Shown here: positions 7,736 to 14,823 of the stretch, in pieces
How the letters are laid out: the number at the start of each line of letters is the position of its first letter
How positions within the stretch are numbered: position 1 is the first letter of the stretch
NCBI GenBank assembly: GCA_000438255.1
Contig: FR901864.1
Span: 1 to 22,849, forward strand
Length of the DNA stretch: 22,849 nucleotides
From: Clostridium sp. CAG:389
Lineage (GTDB): Bacteria > Bacillota > Clostridia > TANB77 > CAG-508
Direction of reading: 5' to 3'
Translations under genes and position numbers: made by a program
Notes under the pieces: model-generated
The model's database searches: none
Told to the model about the DNA's origin: nothing
What the model saw: only the letters and a program-made list of their open reading frames with translations

Positions 7736-8743
7736 CTAAATGGACATTATCTTTTTTATAACCTCTGCTCTTTTTATATCTCTTTCTAACGCCTCATACT
7801 GTTCACCTAAATACTTTTGCATATTTGCAGGTTTAGTATATAAAATTAATTGTTGAACTTTACTATCATTTAACTCTGGTAATATACCCAAATCTGTCCC
7901 TATCTTGACATTTGAAATCAATTTTTGAGCCTCATCAAAAGATATTTTTCTACAATTGCTTAACAATCCATAACTTCTGTATATAGTATCCTCTAAATCA
8001 AGTGTATCTTTTGCTAAGAACTTTCTTGCCTTTCTTTCTTGTTCAATTAATTTTTCTGTAACTACTTTGATATTTTCAACTATTTCTTTTTCTGTAACAC
8101 CTAATGTTCTTTTATTAGAAATTTGAAAAACATCTCCATACTCTTTACTGTTTTCTCCATATGCACCTACTATATTAACTCCAAAATTATTTATTGTATA
8201 AAATACTTTATTTATATTTTTGGTTATTGTAAGTGCTGGCAAATGTACCATTACAGATGCTTTTAATCCAGTACCACAATTTGTTGGTAAACTTGTTAAA
8301 TATCCGTATTTTTTACTTGTTGCATATCCTAAAATTTCTTCAATTTTCTGATCTACTTCTATTGCATAATTTAATGTATTTTCTAATTCTAAACCACTAC
8401 TAAATACTTGAATTTTTAAGTGATCTTCGTCATTTATCATTATACAGATATTTTCTTCATCATTTATTAGGATTGCTCCATCTTCATTATGTACTGCATA
8501 TTCTGGACTTATTAAGTTTTTTTCTACTAGACTCATTTTTGTTATGTCATCCATATCTTTTAGTTCTAAATATTTTAATCCATATCCTATTGCATATACA
8601 TTTTCTTTTATTTTATTTTTTAGTTTTTCTATGTCTTTCTTATCTTTTAAATTAAATTTGAATTCTGGTAAATTTCTTGCAAATCTGATTCTTGTACTTG
8701 TTACCACATCTGATTCTTTACCACTTTGTAAATACCAATTCAT
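7736..8743 (-). CDS. mcsB: Protein arginine kinase McsB
   Basis: A 335-residue member of the phosphagen-kinase fold that phosphorylates arginine side chains, marking proteins for ClpC-ClpP and inactivating CtsR. Seen in the sequence: the ATP-site motif STRIRFARNLPEFKF (16-30), the segment MINDEDHLKIQVFSSGLEL (102-120), the conserved Cys156 in SLPTNCGTGLKASVMVHLP, and SNKRTLGVTEKEIV. It is somewhat shorter than the Bacillus protein, but no catalytic block appears lost. It lies 36 bp after mcsA and before clpC. In the known system McsA activates this kinase, and the ctsR operon is derepressed when CtsR is inactivated. Confidence 0.95.
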   Translation of the reverse strand: MNWYLQSGKESDVVTSTRIRFARNLPEFKFNLKDKKDIEKLKNKIKENVYAIGYGLKYLELKDMDDITKMSLVEKNLISPEYAVHNEDGAILINDEENICIMINDEDHLKIQVFSSGLELENTLNYAIEVDQKIEEILGYATSKKYGYLTSLPTNCGTGLKASVMVHLPALTITKNINKVFYTINNFGVNIVGAYGENSKEYGDVFQISNKRTLGVTEKEIVENIKVVTEKLIEQERKARKFLAKDTLDLEDTIYRSYGLLSNCRKISFDEAQKLISNVKIGTDLGILPELNDSKVQQLILYTKPANMQKYLGEQYEALERDIKRAEVIKKIMSI

Positions 8744-8779
8744 TTTTTCAACTTCCTTTCATTTTTTAAGAAAATGTCT

Positions 8780-9334
8780 TTATTTTGACATTTTCTTAAT
8801 TTCATCTCTTAATTTAGCTGCATCTTCATATCTTTCTTCTTTAATTGCAAGTTTTAAATCATTTTGTAATTTTTCTAATTTATTACTCTCATTTGCTCCT
8901 TGTTCATTAGAAACTTTATCTTTCTCTTCAAATTTAACCTTATTATCTGATATTTTTCCCAATCTACCATTATGTCTATTAGCACCTTGTAATTTTTTTA
9001 AAATCGGATCCATTCTATCCTCAAAAACATCATAACAATTTGCACATCCATATCTTCCGGAATTAATTATATCTTCAAATGTCGAACCACAGCTATCACA
9101 AGTCAACTGTTTTACTTCATTTAAAAATGGCATAAATTCAGGTGTACTAAAATCTTCTAAGAAACTTCCAAAAAAGCTTGGTATATCTAATGATGGCATA
9201 CTGAAATCCATCTTTGATGATATTCCTAATTTTCGGCTACACTCCTCACATAAATGCATCTCCTTTTTTACTCCATTAATATTTTCTGAATATCTTACAT
9301 TTGCTTCTCTTTTTCCACAATTTTCACATAACAT
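8780..9334 (-). CDS. mcsA: McsA, zinc-binding activator of McsB
   Basis: A 184-residue protein with two zinc-ribbon halves, MLCENCGKREANV with HLCEECSRKLG, and LTCDSCGSTFED with YGCANCYDVF, followed by a C-terminal UVR domain (LQNDLKLAIKEERYEDAAKL). Members bind zinc through CXXC pairs, activate McsB and help regulate CtsR. The frame also opens with a GTG at 9343, but the ATG at 9334 is chosen because AAGGAG lies 8 nt before it and overlaps that GTG. It sits between ctsR and mcsB, 83 bp after the ctsR stop. The linker between the zinc part and the UVR part is low-complexity and charged. Confidence 0.95.
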   Translation of the reverse strand: MLCENCGKREANVRYSENINGVKKEMHLCEECSRKLGISSKMDFSMPSLDIPSFFGSFLEDFSTPEFMPFLNEVKQLTCDSCGSTFEDIINSGRYGCANCYDVFEDRMDPILKKLQGANRHNGRLGKISDNKVKFEEKDKVSNEQGANESNKLEKLQNDLKLAIKEERYEDAAKLRDEIKKMSK

Positions 9335-9417
9335 ATTAATCACTCCTTCTTATTTATATATCTTTAAAAATTTTCTATAAATTTCTCACAATTTTTCAAA
9401 ATCTATTGATTATTATT

Positions 9418-9867
9418 TTATTCTATATTTAACAACATATTTTTAAATATCCTTGCCCTAACATCATCCTTTATATCTTTGTCAAGTTTTAAAACATTAT
9501 CACTAGTTGCAACCTTTAAAAGTTTTGCTTCCTGAGCAGTAATTATATTATATGTTAAAAAATCACTTAATAAAATATCAATGTCATTTGTTGTAATTGT
9601 TTTTCCTACATTATTTATTATATGCATTATATAATCTGATTTCGTATTATTTATTTTTCTAATTTTGATGTTTCCACCACCACCTCTTTTGCTTTCTACA
9701 TAATATCCTTGTGATGGCTTAAATCTTGTTGATATTACATAATTTATTTGTGATGGTACACAATTAAAATGTTGAGCTAGTTCATTTCTTTGTATTTCTA
9801 TTAGATCACTTTCGTCCTCATCAAATAAATCTTTGATGAAATCTTCTATTACATCTGACATTCTCAT
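9418..9867 (-). CDS. ctsR: Transcriptional repressor CtsR
   Basis: A 149-residue repressor of class III heat-shock genes. The N-terminal winged helix-turn-helix includes RNELAQHFNCVPSQINYVIS (27-46) and the wing YYVESKRGGGGNIKI, whose Arg61 plus four glycines is the heat-sensing loop known from CtsR; the C-terminal half is the four-helix dimer domain. Arg61 in the wing corresponds to the Arg that contacts DNA and can be phosphorylated by McsB. AAGGAGG lies 8 nt before the ATG at 9867. It heads the four-gene operon and almost certainly represses it through the two CtsR boxes at 9988-10066. Confidence 0.95.
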   Translation of the reverse strand: MRMSDVIEDFIKDLFDEDESDLIEIQRNELAQHFNCVPSQINYVISTRFKPSQGYYVESKRGGGGNIKIRKINNTKSDYIMHIINNVGKTITTNDIDILLSDFLTYNIITAQEAKLLKVATSDNVLKLDKDIKDDVRARIFKNMLLNIE

Positions 9868-9987
9868 TTTATCAGCCTCCTTTTAAATTTTTTGTCTTTT
9901 TGTGCGTTTTTAACTTTTATTTTTTAATTTTGATATGTTTAATTTAAAAACTTTTGACCTTACATCATTTATGTTTTTATTTTTGTC

Positions 9988-10066
9988 TTTGACTTTCTTT
10001 GACCTATATTTATATTATACTCAGGTTTAAAAATAATGCAATTTCATTTTTTGACCTTTTCTGACC
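9988..10066 (-). promoter_or_regulatory. ctsR operon promoter flanked by two CtsR boxes
   Basis: On the minus strand the order is GGTCAGA-AAA-GGTCAAA (10050-10066), -35 TTGCAT (10036-10041), 16-bp spacer, -10 TATAAT (10014-10019), then GGTCAAA-GAA-AGTCAAA (9988-10004). The downstream box fits the known CtsR heptad tandem fully, the upstream box at all but one or two bases. A lone GGTCAAA occurs at 9953-9959. Binding at both boxes would cover the promoter and start site. The rest of the gap before ctsR is AT-rich without an ORF. Confidence 0.9.
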
Positions 10067-10085
10067 TTTTTTAGCTTTTATTCTT

Positions 10086-10319
10086 TCATATTCTTTTTTT
10101 ATCTTTATTTTTCTCTTTTTTTGTTATATTTTCTAACTTTTCTACATTTTCTTTTTGTTTTGACATCGGTACCCACGCAAAATATGATGTTACAAACTCT
10201 CCATATTTTGTTGTATCTTCTACCTCTTCTTCTCCATATTTTATTGTTTCTTTTTTATTTTGTATTGTTTGATTTTGTAAATTTTCGCTTAATATTTGAT
10301 TTTTAAATTTATTTTCCAT
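10086..10319 (-). CDS. Small hypothetical protein, highly charged
   Basis: I do not recognise this 77-residue protein. It is rich in Lys, Glu and Asn, with no signal peptide or membrane segment. A repeated pattern, KYGEEEVEDTTKYGEF, is followed by the only hydrophobic patch, VTSYFAWVPMSKQK, and a lysine-rich tail ending NKDKKRI. The frame extends upstream to 10370, but the ATG at 10319 is favoured because GGAGG is 10 nt before it; the ATG at 10328 is one nucleotide from that site. The ribosome site lies in the loop of a perfect 9-bp inverted repeat (10320-10352). The gene sits between the ctsR promoter and a toxin remnant. The coding call rests on the open frame and RBS only. Confidence 0.5.
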   Translation of the reverse strand: MENKFKNQILSENLQNQTIQNKKETIKYGEEEVEDTTKYGEFVTSYFAWVPMSKQKENVEKLENITKKEKNKDKKRI

Positions 10320-10352
10320 AAAGCACATACCTCCAAATAAAGCATGTGCTTT
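10320..10352 (-). promoter_or_regulatory. Hairpin holding the RBS of the small gene
   Basis: AAAGCACAT (10320-10328) and ATGTGCTTT (10344-10352) are perfect complements around a 15-nt loop that holds the GGAGG (10330-10334, minus strand). The right arm ends directly at the ATG at 10319. On the plus strand the stem is followed by more T residues and would look like an intrinsic terminator, but no plus-strand gene ends here. Confidence 0.55.
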
Positions 10353-10455
10353 TTTTAGGTTTTTATTCAATTTTTAAAACTTGTTTTGGGAATTTTTTTG
10401 ATTTTATTAATTATTTATTTTGAGTTTTGAATTCTAAATCCTTTAAATTTTAGGA

Positions 10456-10578
10456 TTATATAGATTTATAAATTTGGCCTCTATTCTCGGCTTTTGTTAT
10501 TAGAATGATAAATTCATTTAAATTTTGTTCATAGATAATTCTATAATTGCCAACCCTAAGTCTATATTCATTTTGGTT
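10456..10578 (-). pseudogene. C-terminal remnant of a RelE/ParE-type toxin
   Basis: Directly after the antitoxin stop (TAG, 10579-10581) the same frame stays open for 40 codons to TAA at 10456. The residues NQNEYRLRVGNYRIIYE and FIILITKAENRGQIYK match the C-terminal beta-sheet of RelE/ParE toxins, where the pattern Y-R-x-R-x-G-x-Y-R-I-I-Y is typical. The first half of the usual 85-95 residues is missing, and there is no start codon or space for it. A deletion that joined the antitoxin's end to the toxin's second half explains this best. No active toxin is expected unless the TAG is read through. Confidence 0.8.
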
Positions 10579-10875
10579 CTAATTTTTATCTTGTAAATCA
10601 TCGAATGTCAACCCCTCTCTTTTTAGTACTTCTTCAAATGACACGGCATCTTTTAGCTCTTGTTCCTTAGTTTCTTTACTTTCCATTAAATAATCTAAAT
10701 ACATTACTTTTTCAGTAATATCCATATTATCAAGGATAACTGTTGGCTCTAATCTTAGCAATTCTGATTCAATTGCTTTTTCCATTAAAATTCTTATTGA
10801 ATTTAAGCAATCCACACTAAGACGAGGTGTCATTTTTATTACGTCTTTTATTGCTTGTATTTGCGCTTCAGACAT
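10579..10875 (-). CDS. RelB/Phd-like antitoxin of a broken toxin-antitoxin pair
   Basis: A 98-residue acidic protein with AGGAG 8 nt before the ATG. The C-terminal part, DAVSFEEVLKREGLTFDDLQ, has the E-E-V-L-x-x-x-G form common to antitoxins that wrap around RelE toxins. The N-terminal part (residues 1-70, with MTPRLSVDCLNSIRILMEKA) is helical and I do not recognise its DNA-binding class. The toxin gene that should follow is reduced to a 40-codon remnant in the same frame. Its promoter is at 10964-10992. The antitoxin assignment rests mainly on that remnant and on the C-terminal motif. Confidence 0.65.
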   Translation of the reverse strand: MSEAQIQAIKDVIKMTPRLSVDCLNSIRILMEKAIESELLRLEPTVILDNMDITEKVMYLDYLMESKETKEQELKDAVSFEEVLKREGLTFDDLQDKN

Positions 10876-10963
10876 AATATCAACTCCTTTCTTTTCATTT
10901 TTTTGCTTATCATAAAATAAAAAAATTATAATCTCTTATTTTACAAATCACTTTATGTATATC

Positions 10964-10992
10964 ATTATATCAACATTTTCTAAACTTTACAA
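10964..10992 (-). promoter_or_regulatory. Sigma-A-type promoter of the antitoxin gene
   Basis: On the minus strand TTGTAA (10987-10992), a 17-bp spacer and TATAAT (10964-10969) lie about 90 bp before the antitoxin ATG. It is back to back with the ylbJ promoter region. Confidence 0.55.
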
Positions 10993-11002
10993 TACAAAAC
11001 AC

Positions 11003-11031
11003 AAATATTTATAAAATATATTTCATACACT
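11003..11031 (+). promoter_or_regulatory. Sigma-E-like sporulation promoter of ylbJ
   Basis: AAATATT (11003-11009), 14 bp, CATACACT (11024-11031) fits the known mother-cell sigma-E pattern (KMATATT, about 14 bp, CATACA-T). It would start transcription only about 10 nt before the ylbJ ATG at 11048, leaving GGTGAT as ribosome site. Confidence 0.7.
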
Positions 11032-11047
11032 TTATTGTGGTGATTAT

Positions 11048-12106
11048 ATGTTTTCAAAATGTCATTTCTTAGTATTAAAAATAAAAAGAAATATATTTGC
11101 ATTAATATTTTTAGCATTTGGAGCAAGTCTATTATTATTTTCTACAAGTAACTTGCCTGCCATAAAAAAAGGATTATCTCTTTGGGCAAGCTCTGTCGTA
11201 CCAGCTTTATTTCCATTTTTTGTAGCAACAGAATTATTAATGAACACTACTTTTGTAAATCTTTTGGGAAGATTTTTCAACAAAATAATGAAACCACTTT
11301 TTAATATTAGAGGAGAAGGTTCCTTTGGTTTTATAATGGGACTTATTAGTGGCTATCCAGTTGGTGCAAAAATTGCGTGCGATTTTAGACAAAATAACAT
11401 CTGTTCAAAAGAAGAATGTGAAAGATTACTAAGTTTCACGAATAATTCTGGTCCTCTATTCATAGTTGGAACAGTTGGAATAAGTATGTTCGGTAATTCT
11501 ACAATAGGATTGTTATTACTTATAACTCATGTTTTAGCTTGTATTACTGTCGGAATTATTTTTAGATTTTGGAAATTTGGAAAAAACAATCCTGATTATA
11601 CTTGCACAAAAACTTCTACTTCTTCAAAATATAAAAATGTGACTTTTTCTAATTTAGGAGAAGTTCTTGGAAAAAGCATTACTAATAGCATTTCTACAAT
11701 TTTAATGATAGGTGGATTTGTAGTTATATTTTCTAGTGTAATATCTATTCTAAAATCCAGCGGTATTTTAAATTGCTTAATTCTAGTACTTACACCAATT
11801 TTCAATTTTTTACATATAGACAACTCTTTTATCTATGGAATTTTAACTGGATTACTAGAAATTACTAATGGTATTAGCTCAATTGCTGGTATAAATATTA
11901 AACACATTTCAGCTAATGTTATTATTACAGCATTTTTGCTTGGATGTGGTGGTTTATCTGTCCTACTTCAAGTTTTAAGTATTACATCAAAAACTGATTT
12001 GTCAATTAAACCTTATATATATGGAAAATTATTACATGGACTTTTTGCTGCCATTTATACTTTTATTGCTATAAATATTTTTCCTTTTTTAAATTTTAAT
12101 TTATAA
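11048..12106 (+). CDS. ylbJ: Sporulation integral membrane protein YlbJ
   Basis: A 352-residue polytopic membrane protein with about eight hydrophobic segments, the first at residues 16-33 (NIFALIFLAFGASLLLF). The conserved blocks LWASSVVPALFPFFVATELL, FGFIMGLISGYPVGAKI and LLSFTNNSGPLFIVGTVG match YlbJ, a protein with 'gate'-type transporter folds needed for spore formation in Bacillus. What it transports is not established. The sigma-E-like promoter directly upstream fits a mother-cell gene. The ribosome site GGTGAT is weak and close to the ATG, as is common on such short leaders. It is one of three plus-strand genes and is divergent from the antitoxin gene. Confidence 0.92.
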   Translation: MFSKCHFLVLKIKRNIFALIFLAFGASLLLFSTSNLPAIKKGLSLWASSVVPALFPFFVATELLMNTTFVNLLGRFFNKIMKPLFNIRGEGSFGFIMGLISGYPVGAKIACDFRQNNICSKEECERLLSFTNNSGPLFIVGTVGISMFGNSTIGLLLLITHVLACITVGIIFRFWKFGKNNPDYTCTKTSTSSKYKNVTFSNLGEVLGKSITNSISTILMIGGFVVIFSSVISILKSSGILNCLILVLTPIFNFLHIDNSFIYGILTGLLEITNGISSIAGINIKHISANVIITAFLLGCGGLSVLLQVLSITSKTDLSIKPYIYGKLLHGLFAAIYTFIAINIFPFLNFNL

Positions 12107-12128
12107 AATAATTTGGTTTATATACCGC

Positions 12129-12177
12129 AATTATATTCTTTTTTATAGAATATTTATATTATTTTTTGAATATAATT
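12129..12177 (+). repeat. AT-rich nested inverted repeat after ylbJ
   Basis: AATTATATTC (12129-12138) can pair with GAATATAATT (12168-12177), or its inner part ATATTC with a nearer GAATAT (12148-12153). T runs follow both. It may be a weak ylbJ terminator or chance in AT-rich sequence. Confidence 0.3.
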
Positions 12178-12201
12178 TATTATATGATTGGAGTTGGTTT
12201 T

Positions 12202-12468
12202 ATGGATAAAGATTTTAATAATATGCCACCTTTTATGGATTTTTCTACTTTTCAACAAATGAATGGCTTTACTAGTCCTAGTAATCCTGATATGAATGAA
12301 ATTTATAGAGATCCTATGTTTAATCCTATGGCTCAATATGAACAAGCCTTTTTATATTACAGATATCTATGTATGCAAATGGATTACAAAATTAAATGTA
12401 AAGAGTATGAAAAAATGTGTTCTAATAGTCAATCCACAAATGAAAGAACTCAAAGAAGAGTTGAATAA
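12202..12468 (+). CDS. Small hypothetical protein, Met/Tyr/Pro-rich
   Basis: An 88-residue protein that I do not recognise. The N-terminal half is rich in Met, Phe, Asn and Pro (MDKDFNNMPPFMDF, then DPMFNPMAQYEQ); the second half is an aromatic and Cys-containing helix-like stretch (FLYYRYLCMQMDYKIKCKEY) and a polar tail. The frame opens at 12166, but the ATG at 12202 is chosen because GGAG lies 8 nt before it. No signal peptide or membrane segment is evident. The position downstream of ylbJ and the composition would suit a small spore protein, but that is inference. Coding is supported by RBS and an open frame only. Confidence 0.55.
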   Translation: MDKDFNNMPPFMDFSTFQQMNGFTSPSNPDMNEIYRDPMFNPMAQYEQAFLYYRYLCMQMDYKIKCKEYEKMCSNSQSTNERTQRRVE

Positions 12469-12520
12469 CTATATCTATATTTATATTCTATTAATAATAT
12501 ATCTGAATATAATTTTATAA

Positions 12521-12558
12521 TAAAAAGAAATTCCCCCATAACTTTACAGTTATGGGGG
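12521..12558 (-). terminator. Strong intrinsic terminator of the YqhQ-like gene
   Basis: A perfect 11-bp stem, CCCCCATAACT (12533-12543) with AGTTATGGGGG (12548-12558), loop of four. On the minus strand AATTTCTTTTT follows. A second perfect 10-bp hairpin, AAATGAGTTT / AAACTCATTT at 12563-12587, precedes it and includes the stop codon region of the gene. The GC-rich stem stands out in this AT-rich window. The rest of the gap back to 12468 is AT-rich filler. Confidence 0.85.
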
Positions 12559-12571
12559 AGAAAAATGAGTT

Positions 12572-13348
12572 TCAGCTAAACTCATTTGGAGAACTAGGAG
12601 GAAAATCAATTTTTTCTTTCTCCTCCCACATCTTCAATCCCTCGATTGCAACCAGAAGCTCTATTTCGTCTGGCTTCTCGGTTGTAAAATATTGCAGAAA
12701 ATTCAGATAGCCATATCGTTCTAGAACTAGAACTGATATGGTTATGATCCCAGTCATAATAACTAGTACAATTGGTGGCCAATTATAAAAATAATAAATT
12801 TTTTCCGCTAAACTCATTAACGGCAAAATAATAATTATTTCAGTTGTGGCATTTGTTCCACAACTCGAACTATACCGAGAGTACTCCCTTATTTCATTAA
12901 TTGTTGGTACTCTTTGCAATGCTTTATAAGCATTGCATACCATGTGTTCAGCAGCATGGTATTTAAAAAAATTTTTTCTCTTTCTTTTTATAAAATAACT
13001 CTCAAAAAATCCCAACAATAATGTAATTGAAAACCCTACTAGAAAAAAGCAGGCACCATCTCCTGCATTGTGGTTTCTCATAAACCACTCCAATACATTT
13101 GCAAATAAAATGACTATTGGCATCAGGCAGAGTGTGTAAAACAGCATCTCTTTTATTTCATACATTTTTTCTGCAAAGCTTTTTTCTTTTATATACTCTC
13201 TTTTATTACACCACTGTACTTTAACTGTTCCATTTTCATCTACTGTTGATATAGCAATGTATCCCCTCTGTCTTTGGGCATAAAACTTTACCCCATTTGA
13301 CATTGCACTTGCATGCACTACTTCTAAATTTTTTTTCCGCATCTTCAT
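12572..13348 (-). CDS. YqhQ-like DUF1385 family membrane protein
   Basis: A 258-residue protein with a soluble start (VKFYAQRQRGYIAISTVDEN, resembling the opening of YqhQ proteins), membrane segments around 68-90 and 102-118, the motif FKYHAAEHMVCNAYKAL, then SRYSSSCGTNATTEI, and more hydrophobic segments at about 169-185 and 190-212. DUF1385/YqhQ members carry Y-H-G-A-E-H and R-C-G-T in these places and are described as metal-dependent; here Gly is Ala and Arg-Cys is Ser-Cys, so it is a divergent member. Codons use visibly more G and C than neighbours, and the gene has its own promoter and terminator, which hints at separate acquisition. GGAG lies 6 nt before the ATG. Function unknown. Confidence 0.7.
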   Translation of the reverse strand: MKMRKKNLEVVHASAMSNGVKFYAQRQRGYIAISTVDENGTVKVQWCNKREYIKEKSFAEKMYEIKEMLFYTLCLMPIVILFANVLEWFMRNHNAGDGACFFLVGFSITLLLGFFESYFIKRKRKNFFKYHAAEHMVCNAYKALQRVPTINEIREYSRYSSSCGTNATTEIIIILPLMSLAEKIYYFYNWPPIVLVIMTGIITISVLVLERYGYLNFLQYFTTEKPDEIELLVAIEGLKMWEEKEKIDFPPSSPNEFS

Positions 13349-13394
13349 TTTTTTCTCCTTTTAAACTAAAACTTATATTTATAGTTACATTTAT

Positions 13395-13423
13395 ATTATA
13401 CAGTATTTTACATAAAATGTAAA
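13395..13423 (-). promoter_or_regulatory. Promoter of the YqhQ-like gene with palindrome on the -35
   Basis: TTTACA (13418-13423), 17-bp spacer, TATAAT (13395-13400) on the minus strand, close to sigma-A consensus. The perfect dyad TTTACAT-AAA-ATGTAAA (13407-13423) covers the -35 and looks like an operator. Confidence 0.7.
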
Positions 13424-13484
13424 GTTTTTCACACTCTTTAAATCTAAGAATTTATCAATATTTATTCATATTTTTATTTTATTC

Positions 13485-14762
13485 TTACATATCATAATCT
13501 ATCAACTGATTTTCTATATTTAAAAGTCTATTATATTTTGCAACTCTATCGGTTCTACAAGGTGCTCCTGTCTTTATTTGTCCAGCATTTACAGCAACTG
13601 CCAAATCTGCAATCGTTGTATCCTCTGTTTCACCAGATCTATGCGAAATTATAGTTTTATATCCTTTTTGTTTTGCTTCTTGTATTGTATCAAGAGTCTC
13701 TGTTAAAGTTCCTATTTGATTTAATTTAATCAAAATTGCATTTGCAACATTTTCCTTAATACCTCTTTGTAATCTTTTAATATTTGTAACAAATAAATCG
13801 TCTCCGACTAATTGAACTTTATTACCTATTTTTTGAGTCAAATTCTTCCATGATTCCCAATCTTCTTCTGCCAATCCATCCTCTATTGATATAATTGGAT
13901 ATTTTTCAGTCAAATCTATAATATACTCAATCATTTCTTGCTTTGTTTTAAATATATCTGTTTTCCAAAAATAATATCCATCTTTTCCTATCTTTTTAGC
14001 TTCATCATACATTTCAGTACTTGCCACATCAAGTGCTAAACATATATCTTTTCCCGGCTCATACCCAGCTTTTTTTATTGCTTCTATTATAGAATCTAAT
14101 GCTTCTTCCTCATTTTTTAAATCTGGTGCAAAACCACCTTCATCACCAACTCCAACAGAATGTCTTTTTTCTTTCAAAACTTTTTTTAATGTATGATATA
14201 CCTCCACACCTCTTTTTAATCTCTCTGCAAATGTTATACTTCCTATTGGTACTATCATAAATTCTTGTATATTAATATTATTATCAGAATGTTTACCACC
14301 ATTTAAAATATTCATCATTGGAATAGGTAATTCCATCGCATTTATTCCACCAATATAATTATATAACTCCATTCCTAATGAATTTGCTGCTGCTTTGGCT
14401 ACTGCTAAGGATACTCCTAAAATTGCATTTGCTCCAAGATTTGATTTATTTAATGTGTCATCAAGTTCTATCAAAGTTCTATCTATTTTTCTTTGATCAT
14501 AAACATTCATATCTATTAATTTTTTTGCTATTTTCTTATTTACATTTTCAACAGCTTTGTTTACACCTTTTCCCATATATCTGCTTTTATCATTATCTCG
14601 TAATTCTACCGCTTCAAAACTTCCTGTTGATGCCCCTGATGGAACCATAGCAACTCCTGAAAATCCTCCTTCTGTTATAACTTCAACTTGAACCGTTGGA
14701 TTTCCTCTTGAATCTAATATTTCTAATGCCTCTATATTTTTTATTGCTAAATAATCTTTCAT
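13485..14762 (-). CDS. eno: Enolase
   Basis: A 425-residue enzyme of normal length that converts 2-phosphoglycerate to phosphoenolpyruvate and is also a usual RNA-degradosome partner. Landmarks: LEILDSRGNPTVQVEV, SGASTGSFEAVELRD, GDEGGFAPDL, ISIEDGLAEEDWESW, GDDLFVTN, the signature ILIKLNQIGTLTET with catalytic Lys, and SHRSGETEDTTIADLAVA. The ATG at 14762 is chosen over an in-frame TTG six nucleotides upstream because GGTGG is 9 nt from the ATG and only 3 nt from the TTG. It follows recN by 61 bp and is apart from pgk-tpiA-gpmI. A hairpin covers its ribosome site (14767-14795). Confidence 0.96.
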   Translation of the reverse strand: MKDYLAIKNIEALEILDSRGNPTVQVEVITEGGFSGVAMVPSGASTGSFEAVELRDNDKSRYMGKGVNKAVENVNKKIAKKLIDMNVYDQRKIDRTLIELDDTLNKSNLGANAILGVSLAVAKAAANSLGMELYNYIGGINAMELPIPMMNILNGGKHSDNNINIQEFMIVPIGSITFAERLKRGVEVYHTLKKVLKEKRHSVGVGDEGGFAPDLKNEEEALDSIIEAIKKAGYEPGKDICLALDVASTEMYDEAKKIGKDGYYFWKTDIFKTKQEMIEYIIDLTEKYPIISIEDGLAEEDWESWKNLTQKIGNKVQLVGDDLFVTNIKRLQRGIKENVANAILIKLNQIGTLTETLDTIQEAKQKGYKTIISHRSGETEDTTIADLAVAVNAGQIKTGAPCRTDRVAKYNRLLNIENQLIDYDM

Positions 14763-14766
14763 ACTC

Positions 14767-14795
14767 AAATACCACCTTTCTTTTTGGTAGTATTT
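14767..14795 (-). promoter_or_regulatory. Hairpin covering the eno ribosome binding site
   Basis: In the minus-strand RNA AAAUACUACC (14786-14795) pairs with GGUGGUAUUU (14767-14776) over ten base pairs with one G-U, loop of nine. The GGTGG ribosome site of eno is inside the right arm. The stem should reduce initiation unless opened. Confidence 0.55.
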
Positions 14796-14823
14796 TACTC
14801 TATTTTTTTTAATTTTATACTTA

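Noticed and set aside
10320..10356. AAAGCACAT/ATGTGCTTT plus T run as a plus-strand terminator
   Set aside because: No plus-strand gene ends there; the loop contains a minus-strand ribosome site that explains the position better.
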